The notes: generated by a model from the sequence alone, not told the origin. Positions 18,601-26,424 are shown, numbered from the stretch's first letter. The stretch is 64,000 nt of DNA from Bacteroidota bacterium (GCA_016192035.1 JACPUW010000033.1:124001-188000); one strand, 5' to 3'. Numbers and translations are program-made.

Positions 18601-19334
18601 ATAAATATCATTTTGTACCTGCGGCTAGAGGTAAGTGCGGTCACGGAGTCAATGGTGTTAAGATTGCCGCGTCGGTAGGCGTCCTGCATCATTTCATAGG
18701 GGTTTTTGCCCTTGTCGCGCAGTTCTGAGAGTTTATAGTAGCGTACTTGCTCCAGTGTTTCATCTTTTCTATCGCCCACCTGTGCCTTAAGCCCAAGCAT
18801 GAAACTCTGCCTATATCCTTCAAGATGCACTATTTTCTTTCCTTGTTTGGCCCCAGCTTGGTAAAGGAACAAATCCAGGTAGGTACTTTCTGAGTAGTCT
18901 TCTTCACCCATGGTCAGGCGGCTCAGTAGGGGATTTACCATGTTGTTGTCTTGGGCAAGCAAGCCGCCCAGTTCTTCATTGGTGGGTGATTTGAAATTGA
19001 ATGCATAGCGGTAAAACCCATTTGACGGCACGTCAATGTCAGGTATATACTCCTTGAAAAGGCCAATTTTTTCCATTTCGCGCAGCCATTTCTGCGGGTT
19101 GGACTCCAGGGCCACTATATCAGCATTCTTTACGGCCATGAAGAAAGTGTCGGTGAGATGAAAGGCCACCTTGTTGCTCACGTGCATGGTGCCGTATAGG
19201 TAAGAGGGTGATTTGAGCCCGTTTCCCGAAATCTGCCAAAGCAAGCCTTGATAGGTTTTCTGCGCCATTGCCCTTGGTAAGGATATTAGGTGAAGGAGAG
19301 CTAAGCTAAAGATTAATAAGTTTTTGCGCAACAT
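15642..19334 (-). CDS. giant TraB/GumN family protein with repeated modules and HEAT-like tail
   Basis: 1230 residues with a signal peptide (cleavage near AMAQ). Residues about 27-300 form a TraB/GumN (TIKI-like) domain, seen from LWQISGNGLKSPSYLYGTMH, ALESNP and the late VGAAHLPGDSG block; TIKI relatives are metal-dependent peptidases. Residues about 320-830 contain three related alpha-beta modules, each opening with a hydrophobic strand such as FRVKVPGFMLEMP or GFKVLMPTQ. The last 370 residues are helical HEAT-like repeats, ending in an odd DSYYDSYYDY tail. TraB proteins are usually near 300 residues, so this is a fourfold extended form. Probably periplasmic or secreted; activity is not known. 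It converges on typA with a 20-base gap. Confidence 0.75.
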   Translation of the reverse strand: MLRKNLLIFSLALLHLISLPRAMAQKTYQGLLWQISGNGLKSPSYLYGTMHVSNKVAFHLTDTFFMAVKNADIVALESNPQKWLREMEKIGLFKEYIPDIDVPSNGFYRYAFNFKSPTNEELGGLLAQDNNMVNPLLSRLTMGEEDYSESTYLDLFLYQAGAKQGKKIVHLEGYRQSFMLGLKAQVGDRKDETLEQVRYYKLSELRDKGKNPYEMMQDAYRRGNLNTIDSVTALTSSRRYKMIFIHKRNKIMAHRLDSLLRLSQEVFAGVGAAHLPGDSGMIELLRAKGYKLRPMNGNKVTFKHKLWRNVEEKFVPNPLDTFFTTNDSAFRVKVPGFMLEMPSGDGRNDYLYSDMANGAYYAITRLNTYAFLDNNDEGNMEKRIDSLFYENIPGNILKKSKLTKFGYTVYDIVNRTAANDMQRYQIYITPLEIIVFKAAGRGDFVKKMPQVEEFFGSILFLRQQSPANPLTPYRGPGFKVLMPTQRIAKGNAQYGALIGNYHILAEGYIPTGQQHYFMAKRSIHDMKYMENDEFELKQLVNELADERKWKVNSMELGQLEDGHPMVKAVYESDKSGIIYAMYIIAGPHYYALFARTPSPSQAESFFASFILTKPVYSSPFINYPDTSLKYVVKTLPQPGDVFRPLLERRYRNEYSNYQSSDRNKKYQSETNDRDMICVESDELVFFEYYKFNDFASAGDKEEHFKRLKNNILNEDFKGLYLNRFEEVPAEGCVKLSLDLADSFSHQRVAGIYVFKEGVSYSLKTKYSSIAGLSEFQKNFLETFEPNQGNKPIGIDIFKDKGFHFLHQLQLTDTAKQNHAFESLYSYVTFDDSDFEKLCNTIDSFAFTDKTYKYQAQMVEELGSLEEIADKVIPYLEKTFRESSEDRPDLQFSALQALADLDNKKALDVFKRLVISDPPLSQGDEILYIFYRLDDSLELSASLFPDLLNLLSFEEYRPRVLQLLATLVDSGLVSGDTYTAKLDVLIKETRYALKRQQSHDQSEVESNEYEDYFTSYYSPTRWTRHELSYLCAILLPFAHRPEVAPLLESMWKIKDNKLLLRLAIQHIKAGKNPPADVWERLSKEDKDLPVLFEELKKANRLDLLIAERKTQYLMAKGRLFEDGFDDPKDSIDFLTMRYYITDEGQHGHAYFFKHKEHDEKEWSMAVVAFSATDSLAVKAGYDYADTGISFYEKDKKGMKKKMDDLVKWFAIIEHKRVFEAGDSYYDSYYDY

Positions 19335-19531
19335 TTTGGTGGTTTTATTCGGTTTGCAATAATACTAAGCCTGCGGATGGTAGTAGCTAGGGAGCTTCTG
19401 GGCAGACAAACTAAGGAAATGTCCGAAAATTATGTAGATCACACACTGAAAATTTATATTCATCCATATTTCGGCCCTCTGGTGGGAATAAATTAATGCC
19501 CATCGTCTTTACTAAGCCAAATTTCATGCGC

Positions 19532-19539
19532 TACCTTTG
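19532..19539 (+). promoter_or_regulatory. promoter of the cold-shock-domain gene (TACCTTTG)
   Basis: TACCTTTG preceded by TTTA at 19508-19511 with a 20-base spacer; a good Bacteroidota-type promoter 36 bases upstream of the ATG at 19576. Confidence 0.55.
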
Positions 19540-19546
19540 ATGCGGC

Positions 19547-19565
19547 TGCGGTGATAATGACCGCA
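19547..19565 (+). promoter_or_regulatory. hairpin in the 5' leader of the cold-shock-domain gene
   Basis: TGCGGT (19547-19552) and ACCGCA (19560-19565) form a 6-bp stem with a 7-base loop, located at the very start of the predicted transcript and 10 bases before the start codon. It could control translation with temperature or simply stabilise the mRNA. Confidence 0.35.
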
Positions 19566-19575
19566 GGATATATTC

Positions 19576-20028
19576 ATGGCAAAATCGCAACAAACGTTTA
19601 GTAAAAAGGAAAAAGAGCAAAAAAGGTTAAAGAAACGCAAGGATAAGCTGCAGAAAAAGGAAGAAAGGAAAGCTTATGCTGTAGAGGGAAAATTGGAGAA
19701 CATGTTGGCGTATGTGGATGAGAATGGGAATATTAGCGATAGCCCACCAGACCCTGAAAGAAAAAGGAAGGAAATTGACCATTCATCCATAGCACTTGGA
19801 GCTACCAAGCGGCCTGAGGAAGACGGAGAAGAATTGGTAAACAAGGGGAAAGTGAGTTTTTTCAATGATTCAAAGGGATTTGGGTTTATAAAAGAACAGA
19901 GTGGTATGGACGTATTTGTGCATGTACACGCGCTAAACGGGCTAACCATAAAAGAAGGCGACAAGGTGAGCTTCAAATTGGAACGTGGGCCAAAAGGCTG
20001 GAATGCCATCAATGTGAAGAAGTTGTAA
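19576..20028 (+). CDS. cold-shock domain protein with basic N-terminal extension
   Basis: 150 residues. The C-terminal 65 residues are a cold-shock domain: KGKVSFFNDSKGFGFIKEQ carries the RNP1-type motif (KGFGFI) and DVFVHVHAL carries the RNP2-type motif, both binding single-stranded RNA or DNA. The N-terminal 50 residues are nearly all Lys, Glu and Arg (KKEKEQKRLKKRKDKLQKK) and likely form a charged helix, followed by a conserved ENMLAYVDENGNISD stretch. This extended form is common in Bacteroidota and is expected to act as an RNA chaperone. Confidence 0.92.
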   Translation: MAKSQQTFSKKEKEQKRLKKRKDKLQKKEERKAYAVEGKLENMLAYVDENGNISDSPPDPERKRKEIDHSSIALGATKRPEEDGEELVNKGKVSFFNDSKGFGFIKEQSGMDVFVHVHALNGLTIKEGDKVSFKLERGPKGWNAINVKKL

Positions 20029-20126
20029 TTGACGCGCTTGGATGATGGCTTTTTTCTAATTGCCCCTTTTGTTATATAATTTACATTATGTTAAGTAGGG
20101 AAATCGGCTATACTGCGCTACCCTAA

Positions 20127-20249
20127 CCCTGCGGCAATCATACTTCCCATCCCTTACTACCCTGCGGCAATCATACTTCCCATCCCTTACTACCCTGCGG
20201 CAATCATACTTGCCATCCCTTACTACCCTGCGGCAATCATACTTGCCAT
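20127..20249. repeat. 33-bp tandem repeat, 3 full copies plus a partial fourth
   Basis: Units at 20127-20159, 20160-20192, 20193-20225 and 20226-20249 (24 bases). Each starts CCCTGCGGCAATCATACTT. Units 1 and 2 differ from units 3 and 4 at one position (TTCCC versus TTGCC); otherwise the full copies are identical. The unit length is a multiple of three and reads DGKYDCRRVVR on the minus strand. No spacers, so not a CRISPR array. Confidence 0.95.
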
Positions 20250-20436
20250 TCTTTGGTGTGAAGATGCCATAGTTGAGATAATCCTGAACCTTGTCTTTTG
20301 GAAGCTTAATCACCTAGCCCTTTGTGACTACTTGAATTGTTCCTTTTTCAACATTGGGGTTGTCTATGGGTTAATAGCGCAAAAATCATTTTGATTTAGT
20401 GCTTGTTAATCAAGTATTTAGTATTAAAACAAAAAA

Positions 20437-20453
20437 GGCGGCCAATGGCCGCC
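20437..20453 (-). terminator. intrinsic terminator of the TPR gene
   Basis: On the minus strand GGCGGCC-ATT-GGCCGCC followed by TTTTTTG: a 7-bp GC stem, 3-base loop and T-run, 24 bases after the stop codon at 20478. Confidence 0.9.
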
Positions 20454-20477
20454 CTTTCGTCATTTTCTAGGTTCAGG

Positions 20478-21860
20478 CTATCCTTCCAACTCTTTCAGGC
20501 GGTTTTTGTATTCCATGCTTTTGGCCAAATCGCCATTCCATATGTGGATTTTGGATAGGTATTCTAATGCAGCCTTGTTTTTGTCGTCCACTTCTAGTCC
20601 TTTTTCAAACTGCACCTGCGCCTTGGCAAATGATGCCCGGTATTTTTCGGTGAGGACTTTGCCTTTGGCAAGGTCGCTTTTTGATGAAGTGAGCCGCTGG
20701 TTCTGATTGTATGCCACCAAACCCTCAGAAAGGTATAAGCTGCCCAATTGGGTGAAATTGGTAGGCTCCTTTGCATCAAGTTCTTGGGCTTTTAACAACA
20801 ACTTTTCGGCATCGGCAAACATGGTGGTGTACACATCATCTTGAAGCTTTTTGGTTTGGTCAGCGGTTTCATCGCTTAAAGCATTGTTATGGTCCACAAT
20901 CTTTTGCGTATAAATTCCACCCAGTACGTTGTACAAACTGGCATTGGTGGGGTCAAGATTTATGGCATCGCGCAGTTTCTCAATCAGCACTTCCAGTTCC
21001 CCTATTTCCTGGTAAAAGACGGCTTCTTCCAGGGCCAGCGATCGGCCCAATTCGGTTGAGCCATCAAAGTTGTCGGTTGCTTGGTTCCATAGTGCCCTAA
21101 GTGCATCCATATCATTTCTTTGCTTGTATATGTACGATAAATTTCGGTACACCATGAACTCCTGAAGTTTCACTTGAACCAATGCCTGATACTCCTTTTC
21201 GGCAAGGTCCCAACTTTCGGCGTTAAAGGCTGCATTGGCCATATTAAATCTCACCAGGTGTAGATCTGCATCCAGGCCGGCATCCTTTGCCAAGTTTTGC
21301 ATAAAAACCAGACTGGACGACTCAATCATTAAGTCAATGATTTTGTACAGGTTGTTGTACTCTTCATATGCCTTCATAAGATATTCCTTGTTCACCACTT
21401 CTGATTCAAGTCCTTTCTGGAAATTGATTCCTCCAAGGTTAAAGGCCATATAGCCAAGTACATCCCTCAGGTTGTCATCTACTTTTCTATTCCACTTTTG
21501 TTTTAAATCCAGTTCCAGGCATTTCTCATATGATGTAATGGCCACGCCTACCGGGTCATTGGTAAGGGTAAGAAAGGTCTTCACATCGTCCTCGGTTATG
21601 CCGTTTACCGGATTGAAATAGTATCCACTTGGATTTACCATAATCTGGGCCAGGTTTTGGTAAATAAACCCCCTGTAAAACCAAGCCTTGGGGTCTATCA
21701 TGGTTTTCTCATTGAGTACCACTTGGTCAATGAGTTCTTTGGCTTTTACATAATCGTCGGCATCCCTAGCCAGAATGGCTGTGGTCAAGGATGTTTTCTG
21801 CGCCTCTACCTGTATGGCGCAGTTGGTAGTGACAAGGAATAAAAGCAGGGTCAATCTCAT
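20478..21860 (-). CDS. exported tetratricopeptide-repeat protein
   Basis: 460 residues with a signal peptide (MRLTLLLFLVTTNCAIQVEAQ); a Cys at 14 is not in a good lipobox, so a soluble periplasmic protein is more likely. The rest is built from TPR-like helix pairs, e.g. AKELIDQVVLNEKTMIDPKAWFYRG near the start, DPTNASLYNVLGGIYTQK in the middle and VDDKNKAALEYLSKIH near the end. No enzymatic domain is visible; TPR proteins of this type act as scaffolds for protein complexes. It follows gyrA by 101 bases and has its own promoter-like box. Confidence 0.85.
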   Translation of the reverse strand: MRLTLLLFLVTTNCAIQVEAQKTSLTTAILARDADDYVKAKELIDQVVLNEKTMIDPKAWFYRGFIYQNLAQIMVNPSGYYFNPVNGITEDDVKTFLTLTNDPVGVAITSYEKCLELDLKQKWNRKVDDNLRDVLGYMAFNLGGINFQKGLESEVVNKEYLMKAYEEYNNLYKIIDLMIESSSLVFMQNLAKDAGLDADLHLVRFNMANAAFNAESWDLAEKEYQALVQVKLQEFMVYRNLSYIYKQRNDMDALRALWNQATDNFDGSTELGRSLALEEAVFYQEIGELEVLIEKLRDAINLDPTNASLYNVLGGIYTQKIVDHNNALSDETADQTKKLQDDVYTTMFADAEKLLLKAQELDAKEPTNFTQLGSLYLSEGLVAYNQNQRLTSSKSDLAKGKVLTEKYRASFAKAQVQFEKGLEVDDKNKAALEYLSKIHIWNGDLAKSMEYKNRLKELEG

Positions 21861-21883
21861 TGTTGTTCAATTAAAGTGAGTGG

Positions 21884-21891
21884 CAAAAGTA
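21884..21891 (-). promoter_or_regulatory. -7 box TACTTTTG upstream of the TPR gene
   Basis: TACTTTTG on the minus strand, 23 bases before the ATG at 21860 and located in the 101-base gap after gyrA. Confidence 0.5.
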
Positions 21892-21961
21892 AAAATGCGC
21901 AGGCCTTAACAAAGGGGTACTGTGTCATATTACCTATTTTTTATATATCTGGGCTTGCTCG

Positions 21962-24478
21962 TTATTCATCACCGGCTAGATCGTCAATTGGGCCATCCTC
22001 TGCTCCCCCATCCAGCGGATCAACAGCTTCTTCCTTTTCGCCGGGCACCCGGGTGATTGATGAAATAGAATCGCCGTTTTTAAGACTTATGAGCCTTACT
22101 CCTTGAGTATTGCGCCCTGCCACACGAATGTCGTTCACACGCAGCCGAATGGTAACCCCTGATTGGTTAATGATCATTAAGTCGTCATCGTCCTTAACAT
22201 TAACTACACCGATAAGGCTACCGGTTTTTTCAGTGATGTTAATGGTTTTGACACCTTTACCTCCCCTATTGGTGATTCGGTAATCCTCAATGGACGATCG
22301 TTTTCCGTATCCATTTTCTGAAACCACCATTACCGTTTCAGTTTGTTCCTGTACGCAGATCATACCCACCACTTCGTTGGTGGGGTTATCGCCCAGGCGC
22401 ACTCCCCTTACCCCTGTGGCAGTGCGGCCCATAGCGCGTACGGTTTCCTCAGGAAAGTGAATGGCTTGCCCTTCTCGGGTGGCAATCATGATGTGCGATT
22501 CTCCATTGGTTAGGCACACCGACAACAATTGGTCGTCGTCATTAATGGAAATGGCATTGATGCCATTGGCCCTGGGCCTGGAGTACGCTTCCAAAGTGGT
22601 TTTCTTAATTACCCCTTTCTTGGTACAAAATACTACAAAGTTATTGTTTAGGTAATCTTCATCGTTAATTTGATTAACAGCGAGATATGTTCGTATTTTG
22701 TCGTCGGGTGCTATCTGTATTAGGTTCTGTACGGCCCGTCCTTTGGTGGTTTTATTGCCTTCTGGTATTTCATAGATTCGGAGCCAAAAACAACGCCCTT
22801 TTTCTGTAAACACCAACAAATAGTCGTGTGTAAAGGCCGTAAATATGTGCTCTATGAAGTCGGCATCCCTGGAAGCCGCTCCTTTGCTGCCTTTGCCTCC
22901 ACGTCCTTGAGTTCTAAATTCTGTTAGCAGGGTGCGCTTCACGTATCCCAAGTGGCTAATGGTTACCACTACCTCCTCATTATTGATGAGATCCTCAATT
23001 GAAATCTCGTCGCTGGCCATTTCAATTGAGGTGCGCCTATCATCGCCGTATTTCTCCTTTATCTCAGTAAGTTCATCGGTAATGATTTTCATCCGCAGCG
23101 CTTCATTGGCCAATATTTCCCGGTAGTACGCGATTCTACCCATAAGTTCGTCATACTCGGCCTTAATCTTGTCACGCTCCAAACCGGTGAGCTTTTGTAG
23201 CCGCATGTCAAGAATGGCCCTCGCCTGGAGCTCGCTCAGCGCAAATCGTTCCATAAGCCCGGTCCTTGCCTCCTCAACGGTATTTGATGCGCGGATAAGC
23301 GCGATGACCTCGTCTAAATGGTCTAATGCTATAAGAAGTCCCTCAAGGATATGGGCCCTTTTAAGCGCTTCTTCCAAATCAAACTGTGTGCGCCTAACCA
23401 CTACCTCATGGCGGTGCTTAACGTAATATTTGATTAGGTCTTTAAGGTTTAATGTATATGGCTTACCATCTACCAAAGCCACATTATTGACTGAGAAACT
23501 GCCTTGTAGTTGTGTGTATTTATACAGTTTATTTAAGACAACCGAGGCCATGGCATCCCTTTTCAGCTCTATAACCACGCGCATGCCTCTCCTATCCGAC
23601 TCGTCACGGATTTCACTAATCCCCTCTATCACCTTCTCATTCACCAACTCAGCCATTTTTTGCTGCATTATGGCTTTGTTTACCAAATACGGTATCTCGG
23701 TGATAATGATGCGCTCCCTGCCCGCTTTGTCTGTTTCTATTTCAGCCTTGCCCCGCACATTCACGCTTCCCCTCCCCGTGTGGAATGCCTTTCTCACACC
23801 GTCAATGCCAAAAATGGTACCTCCAGTGGGGAAATCGGGGCCTTTGATATACTGCATAAGTTCATCTATGCTTATATCCTTGTTTTGGATAAAGGCGATT
23901 GTTGCATCGACTACCTCACGCAGGTTGTGCGGCGGCATGTTGGTAGCCATGCCAACGGCAATTCCGGCAGCGCCATTGAGCAGTAGGTTGGGAACTTTGG
24001 CCGGAAGCACGGTTGGCTCCTTAAGCGAGTCGTCAAAATTTGGGCGGTAATCAACCGTGTTTTTGTCAATATCGACAAGCATTTCTTCCGCAATCTTGGT
24101 GAGCCGGGCTTCTGTATATCGCATGGCCGCAGGAGGGTCGCCATCCACAGATCCAAAATTTCCTTGACCGTCCACCAGTGTGTAGCGCATTGACCAGTCT
24201 TGGGCCAGGCGCACCATTGTGTCATATACCGATGAATCGCCGTGCGGGTGATACTTACCCAACACTTCTCCCACTATCCTTGCCGACTTCTTGTACGGGC
24301 GGTTGTGAGCCAGACCTAAATCTGTCATACCGTAGAGAACCCGCCTATGCACAGGCTTAAGGCCGTCCCGCACATCGGGCAATGCCCTGGAAACAATTAC
24401 CGACATGGAGTAGTCGATATAGGCAGTCTTCATTTCGTCCTCAATATTTATTGGGACAATCTGTTCACGTTCAATCAT
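21962..24478 (-). CDS. gyrA: DNA gyrase subunit A
   Basis: The 838-residue breakage-reunion subunit of type II topoisomerase that supercoils DNA. The catalytic tyrosine is in [10 protein letters not shown]. The quinolone-resistance region reads [11 protein letters not shown], so the positions equal to E. coli S83 and D87 keep their wild-type Ser and Asp. The C-terminal half contains the beta-pinwheel repeats, and the gyrase box-like segment [11 protein letters not shown] (near 540) distinguishes it from topoisomerase IV subunit A. The tail is acidic. A TACCTTTA box lies at 24511-24518. Confidence 0.97.
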   Translation of the reverse strand: MIEREQIVPINIEDEMKTAYIDYSMSVIVSRALPDVRDGLKPVHRRVLYGMTDLGLAHNRPYKKSARIVGEVLGKYHPHGDSSVYDTMVRLAQDWSMRYTLVDGQGNFGSVDGDPPAAMRYTEARLTKIAEEMLVDIDKNTVDYRPNFDDSLKEPTVLPAKVPNLLLNGAAGIAVGMATNMPPHNLREVVDATIAFIQNKDISIDELMQYIKGPDFPTGGTIFGIDGVRKAFHTGRGSVNVRGKAEIETDKAGRERIIITEIPYLVNKAIMQQKMAELVNEKVIEGISEIRDESDRRGMRVVIELKRDAMASVVLNKLYKYTQLQGSFSVNNVALVDGKPYTLNLKDLIKYYVKHRHEVVVRRTQFDLEEALKRAHILEGLLIALDHLDEVIALIRASNTVEEARTGLMERFALSELQARAILDMRLQKLTGLERDKIKAEYDELMGRIAYYREILANEALRMKIITDELTEIKEKYGDDRRTSIEMASDEISIEDLINNEEVVVTISHLGYVKRTLLTEFRTQGRGGKGSKGAASRDADFIEHIFTAFTHDYLLVFTEKGRCFWLRIYEIPEGNKTTKGRAVQNLIQIAPDDKIRTYLAVNQINDEDYLNNNFVVFCTKKGVIKKTTLEAYSRPRANGINAISINDDDQLLSVCLTNGESHIMIATREGQAIHFPEETVRAMGRTATGVRGVRLGDNPTNEVVGMICVQEQTETVMVVSENGYGKRSSIEDYRITNRGGKGVKTINITEKTGSLIGVVNVKDDDDLMIINQSGVTIRLRVNDIRVAGRNTQGVRLISLKNGDSISSITRVPGEKEEAVDPLDGGAEDGPIDDLAGDE

Positions 24479-24510
24479 CTATTTACGAACTTGTGGTTTG
24501 CATTAAGGGG

Positions 24511-24518
24511 TAAAGGTA
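24511..24518 (-). promoter_or_regulatory. -7-like box TACCTTTA upstream of gyrA
   Basis: One mismatch to TAnnTTTG, 33 bases before the gyrA ATG on the minus strand, in the gap to the small lipoprotein gene. Confidence 0.35.
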
Positions 24519-24601
24519 CTTGGGGGCATAGGTGTAAGGAGCCAATTGAAGGCCGCATTTATACACAGGTACCACCAAGTGCCTGCACGTTATTGGTTTT
24601 C

Positions 24602-24841
24602 CTAGTTGTCTTCGCAGAGGTAGGTTATATCGCTATCAGGATACACCGTGGACCAAATGTTCTCCACATCTTCCTTCTCTTTCTTAACGGCTTCATAGTC
24701 ATCACCGCACGCCTCCTCTGTCCGGGTATCGGGTTCTTCTTGTCCATCTACCGCCACATAACAGGTGCCGCATTTTTTACAAGAAACTGTGAAACAAGAA
24801 ATTACAACAAAAATCACAAAAGGAATCAAATTACGTGACAT
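24602..24841 (-). CDS. small cysteine-rich lipoprotein, function unknown
   Basis: 79 residues: a lipoprotein signal peptide (MSRNLIPFVIFVVISCFTVSC, Cys at 21) and a short acidic mature part with further cysteines (KKCGTCYVAV, EEACGDDYEAV, YLCEDN). The even spread of cysteines suggests disulfides in the periplasm. No named family recognised. It has its own TACCTTTG box, which supports a real gene despite the size. Confidence 0.75.
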   Translation of the reverse strand: MSRNLIPFVIFVVISCFTVSCKKCGTCYVAVDGQEEPDTRTEEACGDDYEAVKKEKEDVENIWSTVYPDSDITYLCEDN

Positions 24842-24869
24842 AGGGGTTTCAATAAAAAGTATTCAAATC

Positions 24870-24877
24870 CAAAGGTA
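24870..24877 (-). promoter_or_regulatory. -7 box TACCTTTG upstream of the small lipoprotein gene
   Basis: Exact match to TAnnTTTG on the minus strand, 28 bases before the ATG at 24841. Confidence 0.55.
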
Positions 24878-24904
24878 CTTATGCCCGCATTAACCACATA
24901 AAAC

Positions 24905-24935
24905 AACCACACCTGCCGCAAGGACAGGTGTGGTT
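24905..24935 (-). terminator. terminator after tRNA-Thr
   Basis: On the minus strand AACCACACCTG and CAGGTGTGGTT form an 11-bp stem with a 9-base loop, followed by GTTTTATG. It begins 3 bases after the tRNA 3' end. Confidence 0.85.
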
Positions 24936-24938
24936 ATG

Positions 24939-25012
24939 AGCCCCCAGTCGGATTCGAACCAACGACCCCGAGATTACAAATCACGTGCTCTAGCCAGCTG
25001 AGCTATGGAGGC
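24939..25012 (-). tRNA. tRNA-Thr (anticodon TGT)
   Basis: A complete 74-base cloverleaf: acceptor GCCTCCA with TGGGGGC, D stem GCTC/GAGC, anticodon stem CGTGA/TCACG with loop TTTGTAA (anticodon TGT, reading ACA), and T arm GTTGG-TTCGAAT-CCGAC, discriminator T. CCA is not encoded. Confidence 0.97.
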
Positions 25013-25024
25013 GAATTGGGGCTG

Positions 25025-25032
25025 CAATATTA
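25025..25032 (-). promoter_or_regulatory. -7 box TAATATTG of tRNA-Thr
   Basis: TAATATTG on the minus strand, 12 bases before the mature tRNA 5' end; one mismatch to TAnnTTTG. Confidence 0.45.
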
Positions 25033-25054
25033 CGCAACCACCCAATATGGGCCA

Positions 25055-25513
25055 TTATTTTTGAGAAGGCTGATAAATTTCAAAGGTGCCGTCAGAGTAA
25101 ATCAGTATGGTTTTGATCACGCTGCGCTGCACCCTGGCAGGCAGCGGACTGGCATTTGAGCCCGCTTCATCACCTTTGGTGAAAAGGCTTGCTTGTTGAT
25201 ACTGTCGCTGGATTTCTTTGTTTTCATTTCCCGGAAGGATTTCCTTGGGTTTTTCAGGTGACTTGTAACTCGCCGTGCTGTTAGCATCAGTAGCGGAGCG
25301 TTGTTGCGTTCGCTTGGGCTTTTCAAATACCAGCCAATCAAAGTCCCAATGAGGGTAAGAACGCTGAATTTTTTGGATAAAGTCATAACCCGGTTTATTC
25401 CGGTCATTCATCACATGGCTCACGGCTGACCGGTTCACCCCGATGGTATCGGCAAACTGGGCCGGGCTAACGGCCTCCTCATCTAAAGCTTGTTTTAATC
25501 GATCGCCAAACAT
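25055..25513 (-). CDS. XRE-family helix-turn-helix transcriptional regulator
   Basis: 152 residues from ATG 25513. The N-terminal 65 residues are an XRE/Cro-type DNA-binding domain: LKQALDEEAVSPAQFADTIG, then recognition helix VNRSAVSHVMNDRNKP. The C-terminal half is polar and low in predicted structure, ending in a short strand-like block (IKTILIYSDGTFEIYQ). The open frame reaches 25549, but that part overlaps the promoter. A TAGATTTG box ends 5 bases before the ATG, so the mRNA is probably leaderless. Two direct repeats upstream could be its own operator. Confidence 0.88.
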   Translation of the reverse strand: MFGDRLKQALDEEAVSPAQFADTIGVNRSAVSHVMNDRNKPGYDFIQKIQRSYPHWDFDWLVFEKPKRTQQRSATDANSTASYKSPEKPKEILPGNENKEIQRQYQQASLFTKGDEAGSNASPLPARVQRSVIKTILIYSDGTFEIYQPSQK

Positions 25514-25518
25514 GTTTA

Positions 25519-25526
25519 CAAATCTA
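25519..25526 (-). promoter_or_regulatory. promoter TTG-N20-TAGATTTG of the XRE regulator
   Basis: Exact TAnnTTTG on the minus strand with TTG (25547-25549) 20 bases upstream. Only TAAAC separates the box from the ATG at 25513. Confidence 0.6.
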
Positions 25527-25567
25527 CATGACCGTGCAATTCTCATCAAGCCATTGATAGTTTAGAT

Positions 25568-25606
25568 ATGTAACCAAGCGGCAAAACAAAGTAACACATG
25601 TAACCA
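25568..25606. promoter_or_regulatory. paired direct repeats ATGTAACCA, possible operator
   Basis: ATGTAACCA at 25568-25576 and 25598-25606, start to start 30 bp, about three helical turns. They lie just upstream of the -33 region of the XRE gene, a usual place for an autoregulatory site. Confidence 0.35.
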
Positions 25607-25812
25607 TGTACTAAATTTGGCACAAGGATACATGGCGATTGGTGGCGATTTTTTCAATTAGAATAATGATTTGAATGAATGCATAAACATTACATTATCA
25701 AATAAATATGTCATTATAGGGAATAAATTTTCGTGTAAATGGAAGTGCCAAGTAAGGGGGTAAATGTCACTTAAACAAGTGGAGTGTTACTGATGAAACC
25801 CGCAGCAATTAG

Positions 25813-25820
25813 TAAAATTG
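25813..25820 (+). promoter_or_regulatory. -7-like box TAAAATTG directly before the DUF6580 gene
   Basis: One mismatch to TAnnTTTG; only TGGC lies between the box and the ATG at 25825, which implies a leaderless transcript. Confidence 0.4.
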
Positions 25821-25824
25821 TGGC

Positions 25825-26424
25825 ATGAACACGAACAGCACAAAATGGTCATTGCCTATGGCGCTGACAATAATAGTTTTAGGAGCAGTCCTCCGATTGA
25901 TTCCCCATGAAGTGTATAATTTCACCCCAGTAGGTGCAATTGCCATCTTTTCTGGGGCAATACTTGGCAAGAAACGCTATATGTGGCTTTTACCTGTATT
26001 GGTAATGATATTGTCTGACTTGGCCTTGGAGTTGAGCGGAAAGGTGGGTTTCCACAAGGAAATGCCCTTTGTTTACGGTTCCTTCATTGCCATGTTCTTT
26101 ATTAGCCGGATTGGACTTGCTGTTAATAGAACTTGGTCAAGGGTTATTGGCACATCACTCCTGGGCTCACTTCTCTTCTTTTTGGTGACAAATTTTGGTG
26201 CTTGGGTCAATAGCCCTGCTTATACCAAGGATTTTGCCGGTTTGATGACTTCCTACGCTGCGGGTATCCCTTTCTATCGGTCAGGCGATTGGTTGTCATC
26301 TTTTGCCCTTAATGGCTTCATGGGAGACCTATTTTTTACCTCAGTATTTTTTGCCGTGTACGCCCTAGCCTATCACAGAACCGAAAAATCCAACTTTTTA
26401 TCCAAAGAAAGGATAAGGGCCTAG
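25825..26424 (+). CDS. DUF6580-family integral membrane protein, putative transporter component
   Basis: 199 residues with five to six transmembrane helices (near 12-30, 38-55, 60-78, 83-100, 110-130 and 160-185). The conserved N-terminal part (RLIPHEVYNFTPVGAIAIF, then GKKRY) and the internal SGDWLSSFALNGFMGDLFF fit DUF6580, a family that resembles substrate-binding subunits of energy-coupling factor transporters. The substrate is not known. No transporter ATPase is nearby, and I see no riboswitch upstream. Confidence 0.8.
   Translation: MNTNSTKWSLPMALTIIVLGAVLRLIPHEVYNFTPVGAIAIFSGAILGKKRYMWLLPVLVMILSDLALELSGKVGFHKEMPFVYGSFIAMFFISRIGLAVNRTWSRVIGTSLLGSLLFFLVTNFGAWVNSPAYTKDFAGLMTSYAAGIPFYRSGDWLSSFALNGFMGDLFFTSVFFAVYALAYHRTEKSNFLSKERIRA

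Larger units (their letters stand above)
20029..20477. other. 449-bp region without a supported gene
   Basis: Between the cold-shock gene and the TPR gene. It holds a 33-bp tandem repeat (20127-20249), a 75-codon minus-strand frame opening with GTG (20086-20313) that translates the repeat as an 11-residue unit, and the terminator of the TPR gene (20437-20453). A TAG directly precedes that frame, and the translation before the stop (IDNPNVEKGTIQVVTKG) runs on for some residues, so a decayed gene is possible. Confidence 0.6.
25514..25824. other. 311-bp AT-rich divergent regulatory region
   Basis: Between the XRE regulator and the DUF6580 gene. It contains the promoter of each gene, a 9-bp direct repeat ATGTAACCA (25568-25576 and 25598-25606), and the small palindrome ACATG-TAAC-CATGT around the second copy. 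The remainder (about 25620-25810) is AT-rich, with no RNA gene or riboswitch that I recognise. Confidence 0.6.

Noticed and set aside
20127-20249. CRISPR array
   Set aside because: Copies are directly abutting with no spacers, and there are no cas genes.
20086-20313. 75-codon frame in the 33-bp repeat as a real gene
   Set aside because: Starts with GTG just after a stop, consists mainly of the repeat, and has no promoter-like box; kept as repeat only.
24939-25012. tRNA genes as attachment sites of an integrated element
   Set aside because: No integrase, no direct repeat of the tRNA 3' end and no shift in gene content near either tRNA.
25620-25820. cobalamin or other riboswitch before the DUF6580 gene
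   Set aside because: No B12-box or other conserved riboswitch core is recognisable; the -7 box is right at the ATG, which leaves no leader.
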